DNA of 64,000 bases from Arthrobacter nitroguajacolicus_D. GTDB lineage: Bacteria > Actinomycetota > Actinomycetes > Actinomycetales > Micrococcaceae. The stretch lies in NCBI RefSeq assembly GCF_031455195.1, contig NZ_JAVDSH010000004.1, forward strand, positions 1 through 64,000. The letters run 5' to 3'. The position numbers were made by a program, and so were the translations under genes. Below the pieces are notes generated by a model. It was not told the DNA's origin and searched no databases. It was given only the letters and a program-made list of their open reading frames with translations. Position 1 is the first letter of the stretch, and each line of letters begins with the position of its first letter. Below, in pieces: positions 8,045 through 15,923 of this stretch.

Positions 8045-9514
8045 ATGTCCAGTTCCAGCACCGAAGGCGCACCCCCAGTTTCGCGGAAGGTGATCGGCCT
8101 GGCCGTTGCCGGCGCGGTGGGCGGCTTCCTCTTCGGCTTCGATTCGTCCGTGGTCAACGGCGCCGTGGACGCAATGGCGGACGAGTTCGTCATGAGCGAG
8201 GCCGTAACGGGCTTCGCAGTCGCTGTCGCCTTGTTGGGCTGTGCCGCCGGCGCCTACCTGGCCGGAAAGGTAGCCGACCGTTACGGACGCATCCCTGCCA
8301 TGAAGATCGGCGCGCTCCTGTTCCTTGTGAGTGCTGTGGGAACCGGCCTGGCGTTCAGCGTGTGGGACCTTGTCTTCTGGCGCTTGGTGGGCGGTTTGGG
8401 CATTGGACTGGCGTCCGTCATTGCTCCCGCGTACATTTCCGAGATCTCCCCCCGCCACGTGCGCGGGCGCCTTGCTTCGCTTCAGCAACTGGCCATCACC
8501 ACCGGTATCTTCGCCGCGCTCCTGTCCGACGCAGTCCTTGCCAACTCGGCCGGCGGCGCCGGTGGAATGCTGTGGCTGGGGATCGAAGCCTGGCGCTGGA
8601 TGTTCATAGCTTGCGCCATTCCGGCTGCCGTGTACGGGTTGATTGCGTTCCGCTTGCCCGAGTCCCCGCACTTCCTGGTGCTTAACGGCAAGGAAGACCA
8701 GGCCCGCACCATCTTCCAGAGGCTTATCCCGGGTGACGACATCGAACGGCACATCCGTGAGATCCGTGAGTCCATCCAGCAGGAAAAGCTCTCCACCAAG
8801 AAGGGCTCCCTCCGCGGCAACCGATTCGGCCTGCTTCCCGTGGTGTGGATCGGCATCATCCTGTCGGTCCTGCAGCAGTTCGTGGGCATCAACGTGATCT
8901 TCTACTACTCAACGACTCTCTGGAAGGCAGTCGGGTTCCAGGAAAAGGACTCCTTGACCATCTCCGTCGCCACCTCAGTCACCAACATCCTGGTTACACT
9001 GGTGGCCATCGCCCTGGTGGACCGCATCGGCCGCCGCCCTATCCTGCTGACCGGTTCGATCGGCATGGCCGTGTCCCTGGCTGTCATGGCGTTGGCGTTC
9101 TCCTCGGCAACCGGAACGGGTTCCGAGATCTCACTGCCCGGCGCCTGGGGTCCCGTCGCCCTGGTGGCGGCCAACGTCTTCGTCATCAGCTTCGGAGCTT
9201 CCTGGGGTCCACTGGTGTGGGTCCTGCTGGGCGAGATCTTCCCATCCCGTATCCGTGCCCGCGCCCTGGGCCTGGCAGCGGCCGCTCAATGGATCGCGAA
9301 CTTTGCCATCACGCTCAGCTTCCCCATCATGGCGGCGGGTTCGTTGCCCCTGACGTATGCCATGTACGCAGCGTTCGCGGCGGCGTCGTTCTTCTTTGTG
9401 ATGTTCAAGGTTCCCGAGACGAACGGCATGTCCCTTGAGCAGGCCGAGACACTGTTCGTTCCCAAGGGGGCGCCGGTAGCGCCGCTGCCGGTCACCTCGG
9501 ACGAAACCAAGTAG
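8045..9514 (+). CDS. MFS sugar porter (sugar/H+ symporter)
   Basis: A 489-residue, 12-TM transporter of the sugar porter family. Signatures are GFLFGFDSSVVNG in TM1, DRYGRIPAMK after TM2, PESPHFLV in the central region, LQQFVGINVIFYYS in TM7, DRIGRRP after TM8 and PETNGMSLEQ near the C terminus. The upstream in-frame extension from 7946 is not family-like, and ATG 8045 has AGGGAG, so the shorter start is used. QQ and YY sugar-binding residues are conserved. Homologues import glucose, xylose, galactose or inositol; the sequence does not decide which. Monocistronic, with a shared terminator downstream. Confidence 0.9.
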   Translation: MSSSSTEGAPPVSRKVIGLAVAGAVGGFLFGFDSSVVNGAVDAMADEFVMSEAVTGFAVAVALLGCAAGAYLAGKVADRYGRIPAMKIGALLFLVSAVGTGLAFSVWDLVFWRLVGGLGIGLASVIAPAYISEISPRHVRGRLASLQQLAITTGIFAALLSDAVLANSAGGAGGMLWLGIEAWRWMFIACAIPAAVYGLIAFRLPESPHFLVLNGKEDQARTIFQRLIPGDDIERHIREIRESIQQEKLSTKKGSLRGNRFGLLPVVWIGIILSVLQQFVGINVIFYYSTTLWKAVGFQEKDSLTISVATSVTNILVTLVAIALVDRIGRRPILLTGSIGMAVSLAVMALAFSSATGTGSEISLPGAWGPVALVAANVFVISFGASWGPLVWVLLGEIFPSRIRARALGLAAAAQWIANFAITLSFPIMAAGSLPLTYAMYAAFAAASFFFVMFKVPETNGMSLEQAETLFVPKGAPVAPLPVTSDETK

Positions 9515-9520
9515 ACGCAC

Positions 9521-9552
9521 AACGAGCCCCGCGGATTACCGCGGGGCTCGTT
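9521..9552. terminator. bidirectional terminator between convergent transporters
   Basis: A perfect 14-bp stem, AACGAGCCCCGCGG (9521-9534) and CCGCGGGGCTCGTT (9539-9552), has a 4-base loop and a following T-rich tract (TTTGTTT). It lies between the + sugar porter and the - MFS gene and can serve both. Confidence 0.88.
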
Positions 9553-9568
9553 TGTTTGGTTGGAAGCG

Positions 9569-10807
9569 TTACACCAGGTGCGGCTCGTGCGAACTGAGGT
9601 AACTGCGGCCTCCGAAGGCTACGAGGATCGCGATCACCATGGCAACGGCGCCTGCAAAGAACGGAACCTGCGGGCCGAAGTGCTCGCCGAGCTGGGCCGC
9701 CGCGAACGGGGCCAGCGCACCACCCATCCAACGCACAAAGTTGTAGCCCGCCGACGCGACGGGTCGCGGCGAATCCGAGACGCCCATGGCCAGCTCGGTG
9801 TAGACCGTGTTGTTGATGCCCAGCAGGGCACCTGCCACGATGACAAGCACGACGACGGCAGTCACTGAGTGCCCGGCGGCCAGTCCCAGCCCGATCAAGT
9901 CGAGCATCAGGGCAGCGAGAGTGCCGGTCAGGACCTTGACGGCACCGAAGCGCTTCTGCAACACGGGAGCAACGAACACGGAGAAAACGGCCACAGCGAC
10001 GCCCCACCCGAAGAACACTCCCCCGATCCCGTAGGCGTCCATGCCCAGGATGAAGGGCGTGAAGGCCAGGATGGTGAAGAAGCCGTAGTTGTAGAACAGT
10101 GCGCTGGCCGCAGTGGTGCGGAGGCCTTTGTGCCCAAGCGCCAGGAGCGGGTCGCGGAGCCGGGATTTCTTTGCCGGGGCAGGTGTTTTAGGCAGCAATG
10201 CCAGCAGGGCAATAAAGGCTGCAGCCATGAGGACTGCCGTGCCGAAGAACGGCGCGCGCCACTGCCAGCCGCCAAGGAGTGCTCCGAGCAGCGGGCCAAG
10301 CGAGATGCCCAAGCCGAGGGCTGCTTCGTACAGGATGATGGCTGTGCCGGTTCCACCGCTGGCCACTCCCACGATCACAGCCAAGGCAGTTGCCACGAAC
10401 AACGCGTTGCCGAGTCCCCAGCCGGCGCGGAAGCCCACCAGCTGTTCAACACTGCCGGACAAACCGGAGAGCGACGCGAACACCACGATGATCGCCAAAC
10501 CGATCAGCAGCGTCTTCTTGCCGCCGATGCGGGAGGACACGAAACCACTGATCAGCATCGCCACGGCGGTCACCAGGAAGTAGCTGGTGAACAGCAACGA
10601 GACTTCGCTGGTGGACGCCTCGAGGTTCTTGGCTATCGCCGGGAGGATCGGGTCCACGAGCCCGATGCCCATGAACGCGAAAACTGCCGCGAGCGCGGTG
10701 GCCCATACAGCCTTCGGCTGTTTGAGGAGGGATGCTTTCTCAGCCTCGAGGGTGTTTTCGATGGTTGTTTCGGCGCTTGCTGAAGCGTCAGCCAACTGGC
10801 GTGACAT
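9569..10807 (-). CDS. MFS drug-efflux-type transporter (DHA1-like)
   Basis: A 412-residue, 12-TM major facilitator protein. TM1 region is FAFMGIGLVDPILPAIAKNL, a DHA1-style beginning (the D-P-I-L-P motif). The loop SRIGGKKTLLIG is the motif A counterpart. TM5 has GLGISLGPLLGALLGGWQWR (motif C-like), characteristic of antiporters. It lies 32 bp downstream of a MarR regulator in the same direction, which supports a regulated efflux pump. Substrate unknown. Confidence 0.87.
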   Translation of the reverse strand: MSRQLADASASAETTIENTLEAEKASLLKQPKAVWATALAAVFAFMGIGLVDPILPAIAKNLEASTSEVSLLFTSYFLVTAVAMLISGFVSSRIGGKKTLLIGLAIIVVFASLSGLSGSVEQLVGFRAGWGLGNALFVATALAVIVGVASGGTGTAIILYEAALGLGISLGPLLGALLGGWQWRAPFFGTAVLMAAAFIALLALLPKTPAPAKKSRLRDPLLALGHKGLRTTAASALFYNYGFFTILAFTPFILGMDAYGIGGVFFGWGVAVAVFSVFVAPVLQKRFGAVKVLTGTLAALMLDLIGLGLAAGHSVTAVVVLVIVAGALLGINNTVYTELAMGVSDSPRPVASAGYNFVRWMGGALAPFAAAQLGEHFGPQVPFFAGAVAMVIAILVAFGGRSYLSSHEPHLV

Positions 10808-10839
10808 TCAATGGCTCCTTGTCGGTGCGTTGATTCTGG

Positions 10840-11283
10840 TTAGTTCTGGAATGAGCTGTTGAGCTTGGCGATCACGGGCAGGGCGGCCGCGAGCTGCTCA
10901 ATCTCTTGGCTGTCGAGGCCCTGGAGCAGTTCGGCCACCATGGCGTTGCGCCGCTGGTTGGCGGATTCGACGGCGGCTGCCCCTGCCTTGGTGATGGCTA
11001 CCTGGACAGCGCGGGAATCGTCGGGGTCGGGCTGTCGAGTGACTAGACCTGCGCGCTCGAGCTTGATGATCTGCTCCGTTGCACTGGGCACCTTGATCCC
11101 CAGGTTCTTGGCGATATCTCCCACCCGGAGGCCGGCGTCGAAGATCATGGAGAGCAGGCTCAGCTGCGCGGCGGTGAGTTCACCTTCTGGGTCCAGTCGG
11201 CGGAACATGTACACGCCCAGGCGCAAGGCCTCGCGGAATTCCTGGGCGAGGTTGGTGAGGGCGTTATCCGAAGTGCTCGTCAT
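10840..11283 (-). CDS. MarR-family transcriptional regulator
   Basis: A 147-residue winged-helix repressor. The core LRVGDIAKNLGIKVPSATEQ (recognition helix) is followed by the wing LVTRQPDPDDSRAVQVAIT, the typical MarR D-x-R motif. It is the first gene of a MarR-MFS unit. A clean inverted repeat overlaps the region just upstream of its start (11285-11315), indicating autorepression that a drug-like ligand would relieve. Family assignment is firm; ligand unknown. Confidence 0.9.
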   Translation of the reverse strand: MTSTSDNALTNLAQEFREALRLGVYMFRRLDPEGELTAAQLSLLSMIFDAGLRVGDIAKNLGIKVPSATEQIIKLERAGLVTRQPDPDDSRAVQVAITKAGAAAVESANQRRNAMVAELLQGLDSQEIEQLAAALPVIAKLNSSFQN

Positions 11284-11284
11284 A

Positions 11285-11315
11285 TTTAGGTAGCCTAATA
11301 GTTAGGGTACCTAAA
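11285..11315. promoter_or_regulatory. MarR operator
   Basis: Inverted repeat TTTAGGTAGCC (11285-11295) / GGGTACCTAAA (11305-11315) has 10 of 11 bases paired. It is centred at 11300, directly upstream of the MarR start codon. Confidence 0.7.
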
Positions 11316-11365
11316 AGTCAAAAGCGGCTTTGTCATCCAGGGCCCCAAAGGGGCCTCCTTGCGGG

Positions 11366-11869
11366 CTAGAGCGTGAGCTTCATACCTTCGTGGCTCGCAA
11401 CAAATCCCAGGCGCTCATAGAAGCGGTGCGCTGCGGTCCTCGACTTATCGGTAGTCAGCTGCACCAGCGAACAGCCGCGCTCCCGGGCCTGGTCGATCGC
11501 CCATTGGATCATGAGCGCGCCAACGCCTTTCCCACGCAGCACGTCGGACACGCGCACGGCCTCGATCTGCGAGCGCCAGGAACCCTTGCGGGACAAGCCT
11601 GGAATGTAGCTGACCTGGAAGGTGGCCACCACATCGCCGTTGAGTTCACCCACCACCAGAAGGTGGGCCGGGTCGGCGTCGATCGCGTCAAAGGCACGCT
11701 CGTACGGCGCCGGATCGTCGGCACTTTCGCGGGCGGCGCCCAGCCGGTCATCGGCGAGCAACGCGAGAATCTGGGGCAGATCGCCCTTGCGGGCGCGCCG
11801 CAGGGAAAACAATCCACCCTCGACGGCGGCGGTCATCAAAGCGGGCGCGGCAGCAGGTTCCGTAGTCAC
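11366..11869 (-). CDS. GNAT-family N-acetyltransferase
   Basis: A 167-residue protein with the GNAT fold: LRRARKGDLPQILALLADD at the N terminus, the acetyl-CoA loop VSDVLRGKGVGALMIQWAID (Q/R-x-x-G-x-G/A) and the C-terminal AAHRFYERLGFV motif. The GTG at 11869 gives the longest form; ATG 11836 (156 residues) is also possible and neither has a strong Shine-Dalgarno. It stands alone between the MarR unit and the PadR operon. Substrate unknown. Confidence 0.85.
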   Translation of the reverse strand: MTTEPAAAPALMTAAVEGGLFSLRRARKGDLPQILALLADDRLGAARESADDPAPYERAFDAIDADPAHLLVVGELNGDVVATFQVSYIPGLSRKGSWRSQIEAVRVSDVLRGKGVGALMIQWAIDQARERGCSLVQLTTDKSRTAAHRFYERLGFVASHEGMKLTL

Positions 11870-11894
11870 TACCCCAGCATGCCATTTGCTTGGA

Positions 11895-11923
11895 ACTTAG
11901 TGTTGCTAAGTACCGGTACTTAG
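11895..11923. promoter_or_regulatory. PadR operator array
   Basis: Three half-sites alternate in orientation: ACTTAG (11895-11900), CTAAGT (11906-11911) and ACTTAG (11918-11923). The last two form a perfect 18-bp palindrome CTAAGTACCGGTACTTAG. A further ACTATGTAGT lies at 11928-11937. The array is 40-70 bp before the PadR start, so autoregulation is likely. Confidence 0.65.
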
Positions 11924-11974
11924 TTCTACTATGTAGTGGTAGCTAGTAATACTGAGTAGCGAGGGAGGTGTCCG

Positions 11975-12304
11975 ATGGGCAAGCAAATGACGGAGATGCT
12001 CAAAGGCACATTGGAGGGCATCGTCTTGGCCCTCCTGACCGGAAAGGCAGCGTACGGGTATGAAATCACCACGTTGCTCCGGGAGCAGGGCTTCACCGAG
12101 ATCGCTGAGGGCACCGTGTACGCGCTGCTGGTCAGGATCGAACAAAAGGGGCTGGTGGACGTCGAGAAGCGGCCGTCCGAAAAGGGGCCACCCCGGAAGG
12201 TGTACACGCTCAACGCTCAAGGCAAAACCGAACTGAACGAATTCTGGAACACATGGAGCTTCTTGTCCGAACGGCTTGAACAGCTCCGCAAGGAAGGGAA
12301 CTGA
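11975..12304 (+). CDS. PadR-family transcriptional regulator
   Basis: A 109-residue winged-helix protein of the short PadR class (LmrR-like). It starts MLKGTLEGIVLALLTGKAAYG (shown from M8, typical PadR opening), followed by YEITTLLREQGF, the recognition region IAEGTVYALLVRIEQKGLV and the wing EKGPPRKVYTLNAQG. GGGAGG precedes the ATG. It is the first gene of a four-gene operon with a DUF1048 protein and an ABC exporter. This arrangement commonly means a ligand-responsive repressor of the exporter. Confidence 0.93.
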   Translation: MGKQMTEMLKGTLEGIVLALLTGKAAYGYEITTLLREQGFTEIAEGTVYALLVRIEQKGLVDVEKRPSEKGPPRKVYTLNAQGKTELNEFWNTWSFLSERLEQLRKEGN

Positions 12305-12305
12305 C

Positions 12306-12671
12306 ATGGCAGCAAAATGGATCGAACTGGTCACCGGATCGCTCGAACAGAAGAAGCAGTACAAGCAAGCCAAGGCACGGCTGGATGCCTTGCCCGAGCC
12401 ATACCTCACCGTGGCAACCGCCTTCAACCGGTACCTGATGTACTACGGCGGCGTGACCGAGGGCGACACCATGGTCCAGATGTTCACGGACTTCGCAGAC
12501 CTGTGGGAGCGCGCCGCCGTCGACGGCACACCTGTCAGCGAGATCGTCGGCGACGATCCCATCGAATTCGCAGAGACCTTCGCCCAGGCCTATGGCGGGA
12601 AGCGCTGGATCGACAAGGAACGCGAGCGCCTGCAGAAGGCGGTCAACAAAGCGAAAGAGGCAGAGTCATGA
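12306..12671 (+). CDS. DUF1048 family protein
   Basis: A 121-residue protein starting one base after the PadR stop. The sequence MAAKWIELVTGSLEQKKQYK and the later YLMYYGGVTEGDTMVQMF fit the DUF1048 family, small helical proteins often found next to PadR regulators. It has no membrane segment or signal peptide. The C terminus is a charged helix (DKERERLQKAVNKAKEAE). Its stop overlaps the ABC ATPase start (ATGA). Role unknown; context suggests a partner of the PadR sensor or the exporter. Confidence 0.87.
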   Translation: MAAKWIELVTGSLEQKKQYKQAKARLDALPEPYLTVATAFNRYLMYYGGVTEGDTMVQMFTDFADLWERAAVDGTPVSEIVGDDPIEFAETFAQAYGGKRWIDKERERLQKAVNKAKEAES

Positions 12672-13462
12672 CATCAACTGCAATCCGTGTTCAGGGTATC
12701 GAGAAATCCTACAAGGATCTCCATGTTCTCCGCGGGGTGGACTTCGAGGTAGCGTCAGGCAGCATCTTCGCCCTTCTCGGCTCCAATGGCGCGGGCAAGA
12801 CCACTATGGTGAAGATCCTATCCACGCTGCTCACAGCGGATGGCGGAACGGCCGCCGTCGAGGGTTTCGACGTCGCCGCCGAGTCGCTCCAGGTGAGGCA
12901 GTCCATCAGCCTCACCGGTCAGTTCGCCGCAGTGGACGAGGTCTTGACCGGCAAGGAGAACCTGGTGCTCGTGGCGAAGCTGCGGCACTTGAAGAACGCC
13001 GGGCAGATCGCGGACGAGCTCCTGGCGCAGTTCAGCCTCACCGAGGCCGGGCCCCGCAAGGTGGCAACGTACTCCGGCGGTATGCGACGCCGGCTGGACA
13101 TCGCCATGAGCCTGATCGGCAACCCGAAGGTGATCTTCCTGGACGAGCCCACCACCGGACTCGACCCGGAAGCCCGACTGGAGGTGTGGCAGATCGTCAA
13201 GAACCTTGCCAACAAGGGCACCACTGTCCTGCTCACCACCCAGTACCTCGACGAAGCCGAGCAGCTGGCAGACCGCATCGCCATCCTTCACGAGGGACGC
13301 ATCATCGCCAACGGCACGCTCCAGGAGCTGAAGCAGCTGTTGCCGCCAGCCAAGGTGGAATACGTGGAGAAGCAACCAAGCCTGGAGGACATCTTCCTGG
13401 CGCTCGTGGGCACCGGCAACGAGTCAACCCACAGCAACGAGTCAGTAAAGGACAGGTCATGA
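12668..13462 (+). CDS. ABC exporter ATPase, DrrA-like
   Basis: A 264-residue ATP-binding protein of the daunorubicin-resistance type. Walker A LLGSNGAGKTTMVKIL, Q-loop SLTGQFAAVDE, the DrrA-type signature YSGGMRRRLDIAMSLIG, Walker B VIFLDEPTTGLDP and the switch TTQYLDEAEQLADRI are all present. It overlaps the upstream DUF1048 gene and the downstream permease by four bases each, so expression is coupled. The C terminus is short, ending SLEDIFLALVGTGN. Confidence 0.93.
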   Translation: MTSTAIRVQGIEKSYKDLHVLRGVDFEVASGSIFALLGSNGAGKTTMVKILSTLLTADGGTAAVEGFDVAAESLQVRQSISLTGQFAAVDEVLTGKENLVLVAKLRHLKNAGQIADELLAQFSLTEAGPRKVATYSGGMRRRLDIAMSLIGNPKVIFLDEPTTGLDPEARLEVWQIVKNLANKGTTVLLTTQYLDEAEQLADRIAILHEGRIIANGTLQELKQLLPPAKVEYVEKQPSLEDIFLALVGTGNESTHSNESVKDRS

Positions 13463-14220
13463 ACACCCACTTCTTCGCCGACACCTCTGTCCTGCTGGGC
13501 CGCTCCATGCGGCATATCTTCCGCAGCGTGGACACCATCATCACCACCGCAATCACCCCGATAGCCCTGATGCTGCTGTTCGTCTACGTGTTCGGCGGCG
13601 CCATCAGGACCGACACAGAGAACTACGTCAACTACCTGCTCCCCGGCATCATGCTCATCGCCATCGCTTCGGGCATCGCCTACACCGCGGTCCGCTTGTT
13701 CACCGACATGCAGAGCGGGATCTTCGAACGCTTCCAGTCCATGCCGATCGCACGCTCGTCAGTGCTGTGGGCACACGTCCTGACCTCACTGGTGGCCAAC
13801 GGGCTCTCGCTGGTGATCATCGTGCTGGTGGCGCTCCTCATGGGGTTCCGCACCTCGGCCAACGTGCTGGAATGGCTCGCTGTTGCAGGAATCCTGGCAT
13901 TATTCACCCTGGCCCTCACCTGGATCGCCATCATCGCAGGCCTCTCCGCCAAGTCGGTAGATGGCGCCGGCGGCTTCTCCTACCCGCTGATCTTCCTGCC
14001 GTTCATCAGCTCGGCCTTTGTCCCCACAGAGACAATGCCGGGTCCGGTTCGCTGGTTTGCGGAGAATCAACCGGTCACGTCGATTGTGAACACCATCCAG
14101 GATCTGTTCGCGCAGCGCCCGGCGGGCGGCGACATCTGGGTAGCCCTGGCCTGGTGCTTGGGCATCCTGATCCTCGCCTACGCATTTGCCACCGCGGCCT
14201 ATAAGCGCCACATCGCCTGA
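13459..14220 (+). CDS. ABC-2 type exporter permease, DrrB-like
   Basis: A 253-residue, six-TM ABC-2 permease. Visible are IITTAITPIALMLLFVYVFGG (TM1), the linker FERFQSMPIARSSVLW (a conserved ABC-2 cytoplasmic segment) and the C-terminal PLIFLPFISSAFVPTETMPG followed by WFAENQPVTSIVNTIQDL, typical of DrrB/NodJ proteins. It completes the exporter with the ATPase at 12668-13462. Substrate unknown; drug or lipid export is usual for the family. Confidence 0.92.
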   Translation: MNTHFFADTSVLLGRSMRHIFRSVDTIITTAITPIALMLLFVYVFGGAIRTDTENYVNYLLPGIMLIAIASGIAYTAVRLFTDMQSGIFERFQSMPIARSSVLWAHVLTSLVANGLSLVIIVLVALLMGFRTSANVLEWLAVAGILALFTLALTWIAIIAGLSAKSVDGAGGFSYPLIFLPFISSAFVPTETMPGPVRWFAENQPVTSIVNTIQDLFAQRPAGGDIWVALAWCLGILILAYAFATAAYKRHIA

Positions 14221-14244
14221 TTCCACCAGCCAAAACAACGGTCT

Positions 14245-14271
14245 AAGCTCCCCTTCTGATCAGGGGAGCTT
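14245..14271 (+). terminator. terminator of the PadR-exporter operon
   Basis: A perfect 10-bp stem AAGCTCCCCT (14245-14254) / AGGGGAGCTT (14262-14271) with a 7-base loop, followed by TTCG. Confidence 0.75.
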
Positions 14272-14381
14272 TCGCCATGCAGACCGATTCGCCATTGGTC
14301 AGACATTAGCTATAGCTTTATCGAACACATTTGTAACGGCCGTCACTATTGTGGCGGGTCCTTCGAAGGGTTCTTGAACTA

Positions 14382-15842
14382 ATGTCCGACCAGACAACAC
14401 AGGGGCGACTCCGCGCCTCCAGCAGGGACAGCGAGCCCCACCTGTCACGCTCGCTCAGCAACCGCCACATCCAACTCCTGGCCATCGGCGGTGCCATCGG
14501 AACGGGCCTCTTCATGGGCTCCGGCAAGACCATCTCTGTTGCCGGTCCCTCCGTAATCTTCGTGTACATGATCATCGGCTTCATGCTCTTCTTCGTGATG
14601 CGGGCCATGGGCCAGCTCCTGCTGTCCAACCTGAACTACAAGTCCTTCAGCGACTTCGCGGGCGACCTCCTGGGCCCGTGGGCCGGCTTCTTCACCGGTT
14701 GGACGTACTGGTTCTGCTGGGTAGTCACCGGCGTTGCGGACGTCATCGCGATCGCAGGCTACGCCAACGAGCTCTGGCCGGGAATCCAGCTATGGATCCC
14801 GGGCCTGGCCACCATCATCATCCTGCTCCTGCTCAACCTGCCCACCGTCAAGGCGTTCGGTGAGACCGAATTCTGGTTTGCCCTCATCAAGATCGTGGCC
14901 ATCGTGGCACTGATCGTAGTGGGCCTGGTCATGATCTTCACCGGTTTCCAATCCAACGCCGGCACCGCGAGCTTCACCAACCTCTGGAGCCACGGCGGGT
15001 TCTTCCCCAAGGAATTCATGGGCTTCGTAGCTGGGTTCCAGATCGCCGTGTTTGCGTTCGTGGGCATCGAATTGGTGGGCACAGCCGCCGCTGAAACCAA
15101 GAACCCGGAGCACAACCTCCCCCGCGCCATCAACGCCATCCCCCTGCGTGTCATGCTCTTCTACGTGGGCGCCCTCATCATCCTGATGTCCGTCACCCCA
15201 TGGACCGAGTTCAAAGCAGGCCAAAGCCCGTTCATCGCCATGTTCTCCCTTGCAGGGCTTGGCATGGCTGCCACCGTTGTGAACCTCGTAGTCCTCACGT
15301 CCGCTATGTCCTCGGCCAACTCCGGCATCTATTCGACGTCGCGCATGGTCTACGGCCTGGCCAACGACGGCGACGCACCCAAGCTCTTCGGCCGGCTCTC
15401 GAGCCGCAAAGTACCCCAAAACGCACTCTTCCTCTCGTGCGTGCTGCTGCTGGCCGGCGTCGCGCTCCTCTATGCAGGCAAGGACGTTGGCGTTGCCTTC
15501 GACATGGTGACCACCGTGTCCGCCGTCTGCTTCATGTTCGTCTGGTCCATCATCCTGGCCAGCTACCTCGTGTACCGCAAACGCCGGCCCGAGCAGCACG
15601 CCGCTTCACCGTTCAAGATGCCCGGCGGCATCCCCATGGTCTGGGTGGTCTTTGCTTTCTTCGCGTTCCTCGTCTGGGCCCTGACCACGCAGCCGGACAC
15701 ATTCACGGCACTGCTGGTGACACCCATTTGGTTCGCGATCCTCGGCGTTGCCTACGCGGTGGTCCGCAAGTCCCCGCTGCACCAGGCCCGCGTGGCCGAA
15801 TGGAAGGCGATGTCCGAAGCGGAAACCGCGGCAGCGCGCTAG
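14382..15842 (+). CDS. amino-acid permease, APC family (CycA/AroP-like)
   Basis: A 486-residue, 12-TM permease of the amino acid transporter family. The N terminus LSNRHIQLLAIGGAIGTGLF is the classic AAT signature, followed by GSGKTISVAGPSVIFVYMI. The conserved ETKNPEHNLPRAINAIP loop and SANSGIYSTSRMVYGLA near TM8 are present. These features best resemble the D-serine/D-alanine/glycine carrier group. The start at 14382 (MSDQTTQG) is preferred over an upstream frame extension from 14349, which is not family-like. Monocistronic, with its own terminator. Confidence 0.9.
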   Translation: MSDQTTQGRLRASSRDSEPHLSRSLSNRHIQLLAIGGAIGTGLFMGSGKTISVAGPSVIFVYMIIGFMLFFVMRAMGQLLLSNLNYKSFSDFAGDLLGPWAGFFTGWTYWFCWVVTGVADVIAIAGYANELWPGIQLWIPGLATIIILLLLNLPTVKAFGETEFWFALIKIVAIVALIVVGLVMIFTGFQSNAGTASFTNLWSHGGFFPKEFMGFVAGFQIAVFAFVGIELVGTAAAETKNPEHNLPRAINAIPLRVMLFYVGALIILMSVTPWTEFKAGQSPFIAMFSLAGLGMAATVVNLVVLTSAMSSANSGIYSTSRMVYGLANDGDAPKLFGRLSSRKVPQNALFLSCVLLLAGVALLYAGKDVGVAFDMVTTVSAVCFMFVWSIILASYLVYRKRRPEQHAASPFKMPGGIPMVWVVFAFFAFLVWALTTQPDTFTALLVTPIWFAILGVAYAVVRKSPLHQARVAEWKAMSEAETAAAR

Positions 15843-15859
15843 ACCCCGCACCCGAAAAA

Positions 15860-15899
15860 GCCCGACGTCGGGCACTCACTTGAGTGCTCGACGTCGGCC
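15860..15899. terminator. terminator between the amino-acid permease and mtlD
   Basis: A 19-bp imperfect stem, GCCCGACGTCGGGCACTCA paired with TGAGTGCTCGACGTCGGCC (two mismatches), followed by CTTTAT. The flanking genes converge, so it may act in both directions. Confidence 0.8.
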
Positions 15900-15923
15900 C
15901 TTTATGTGGAACGTGAGAGAGCG

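Noticed and set aside
12592..14220. 542-codon open frame on the + strand
   Set aside because: Its 5' part is a shifted reading of the DUF1048 and ATPase genes. Only the segment from 13459 is the permease, and that has its own ATG with an ATGA overlap.
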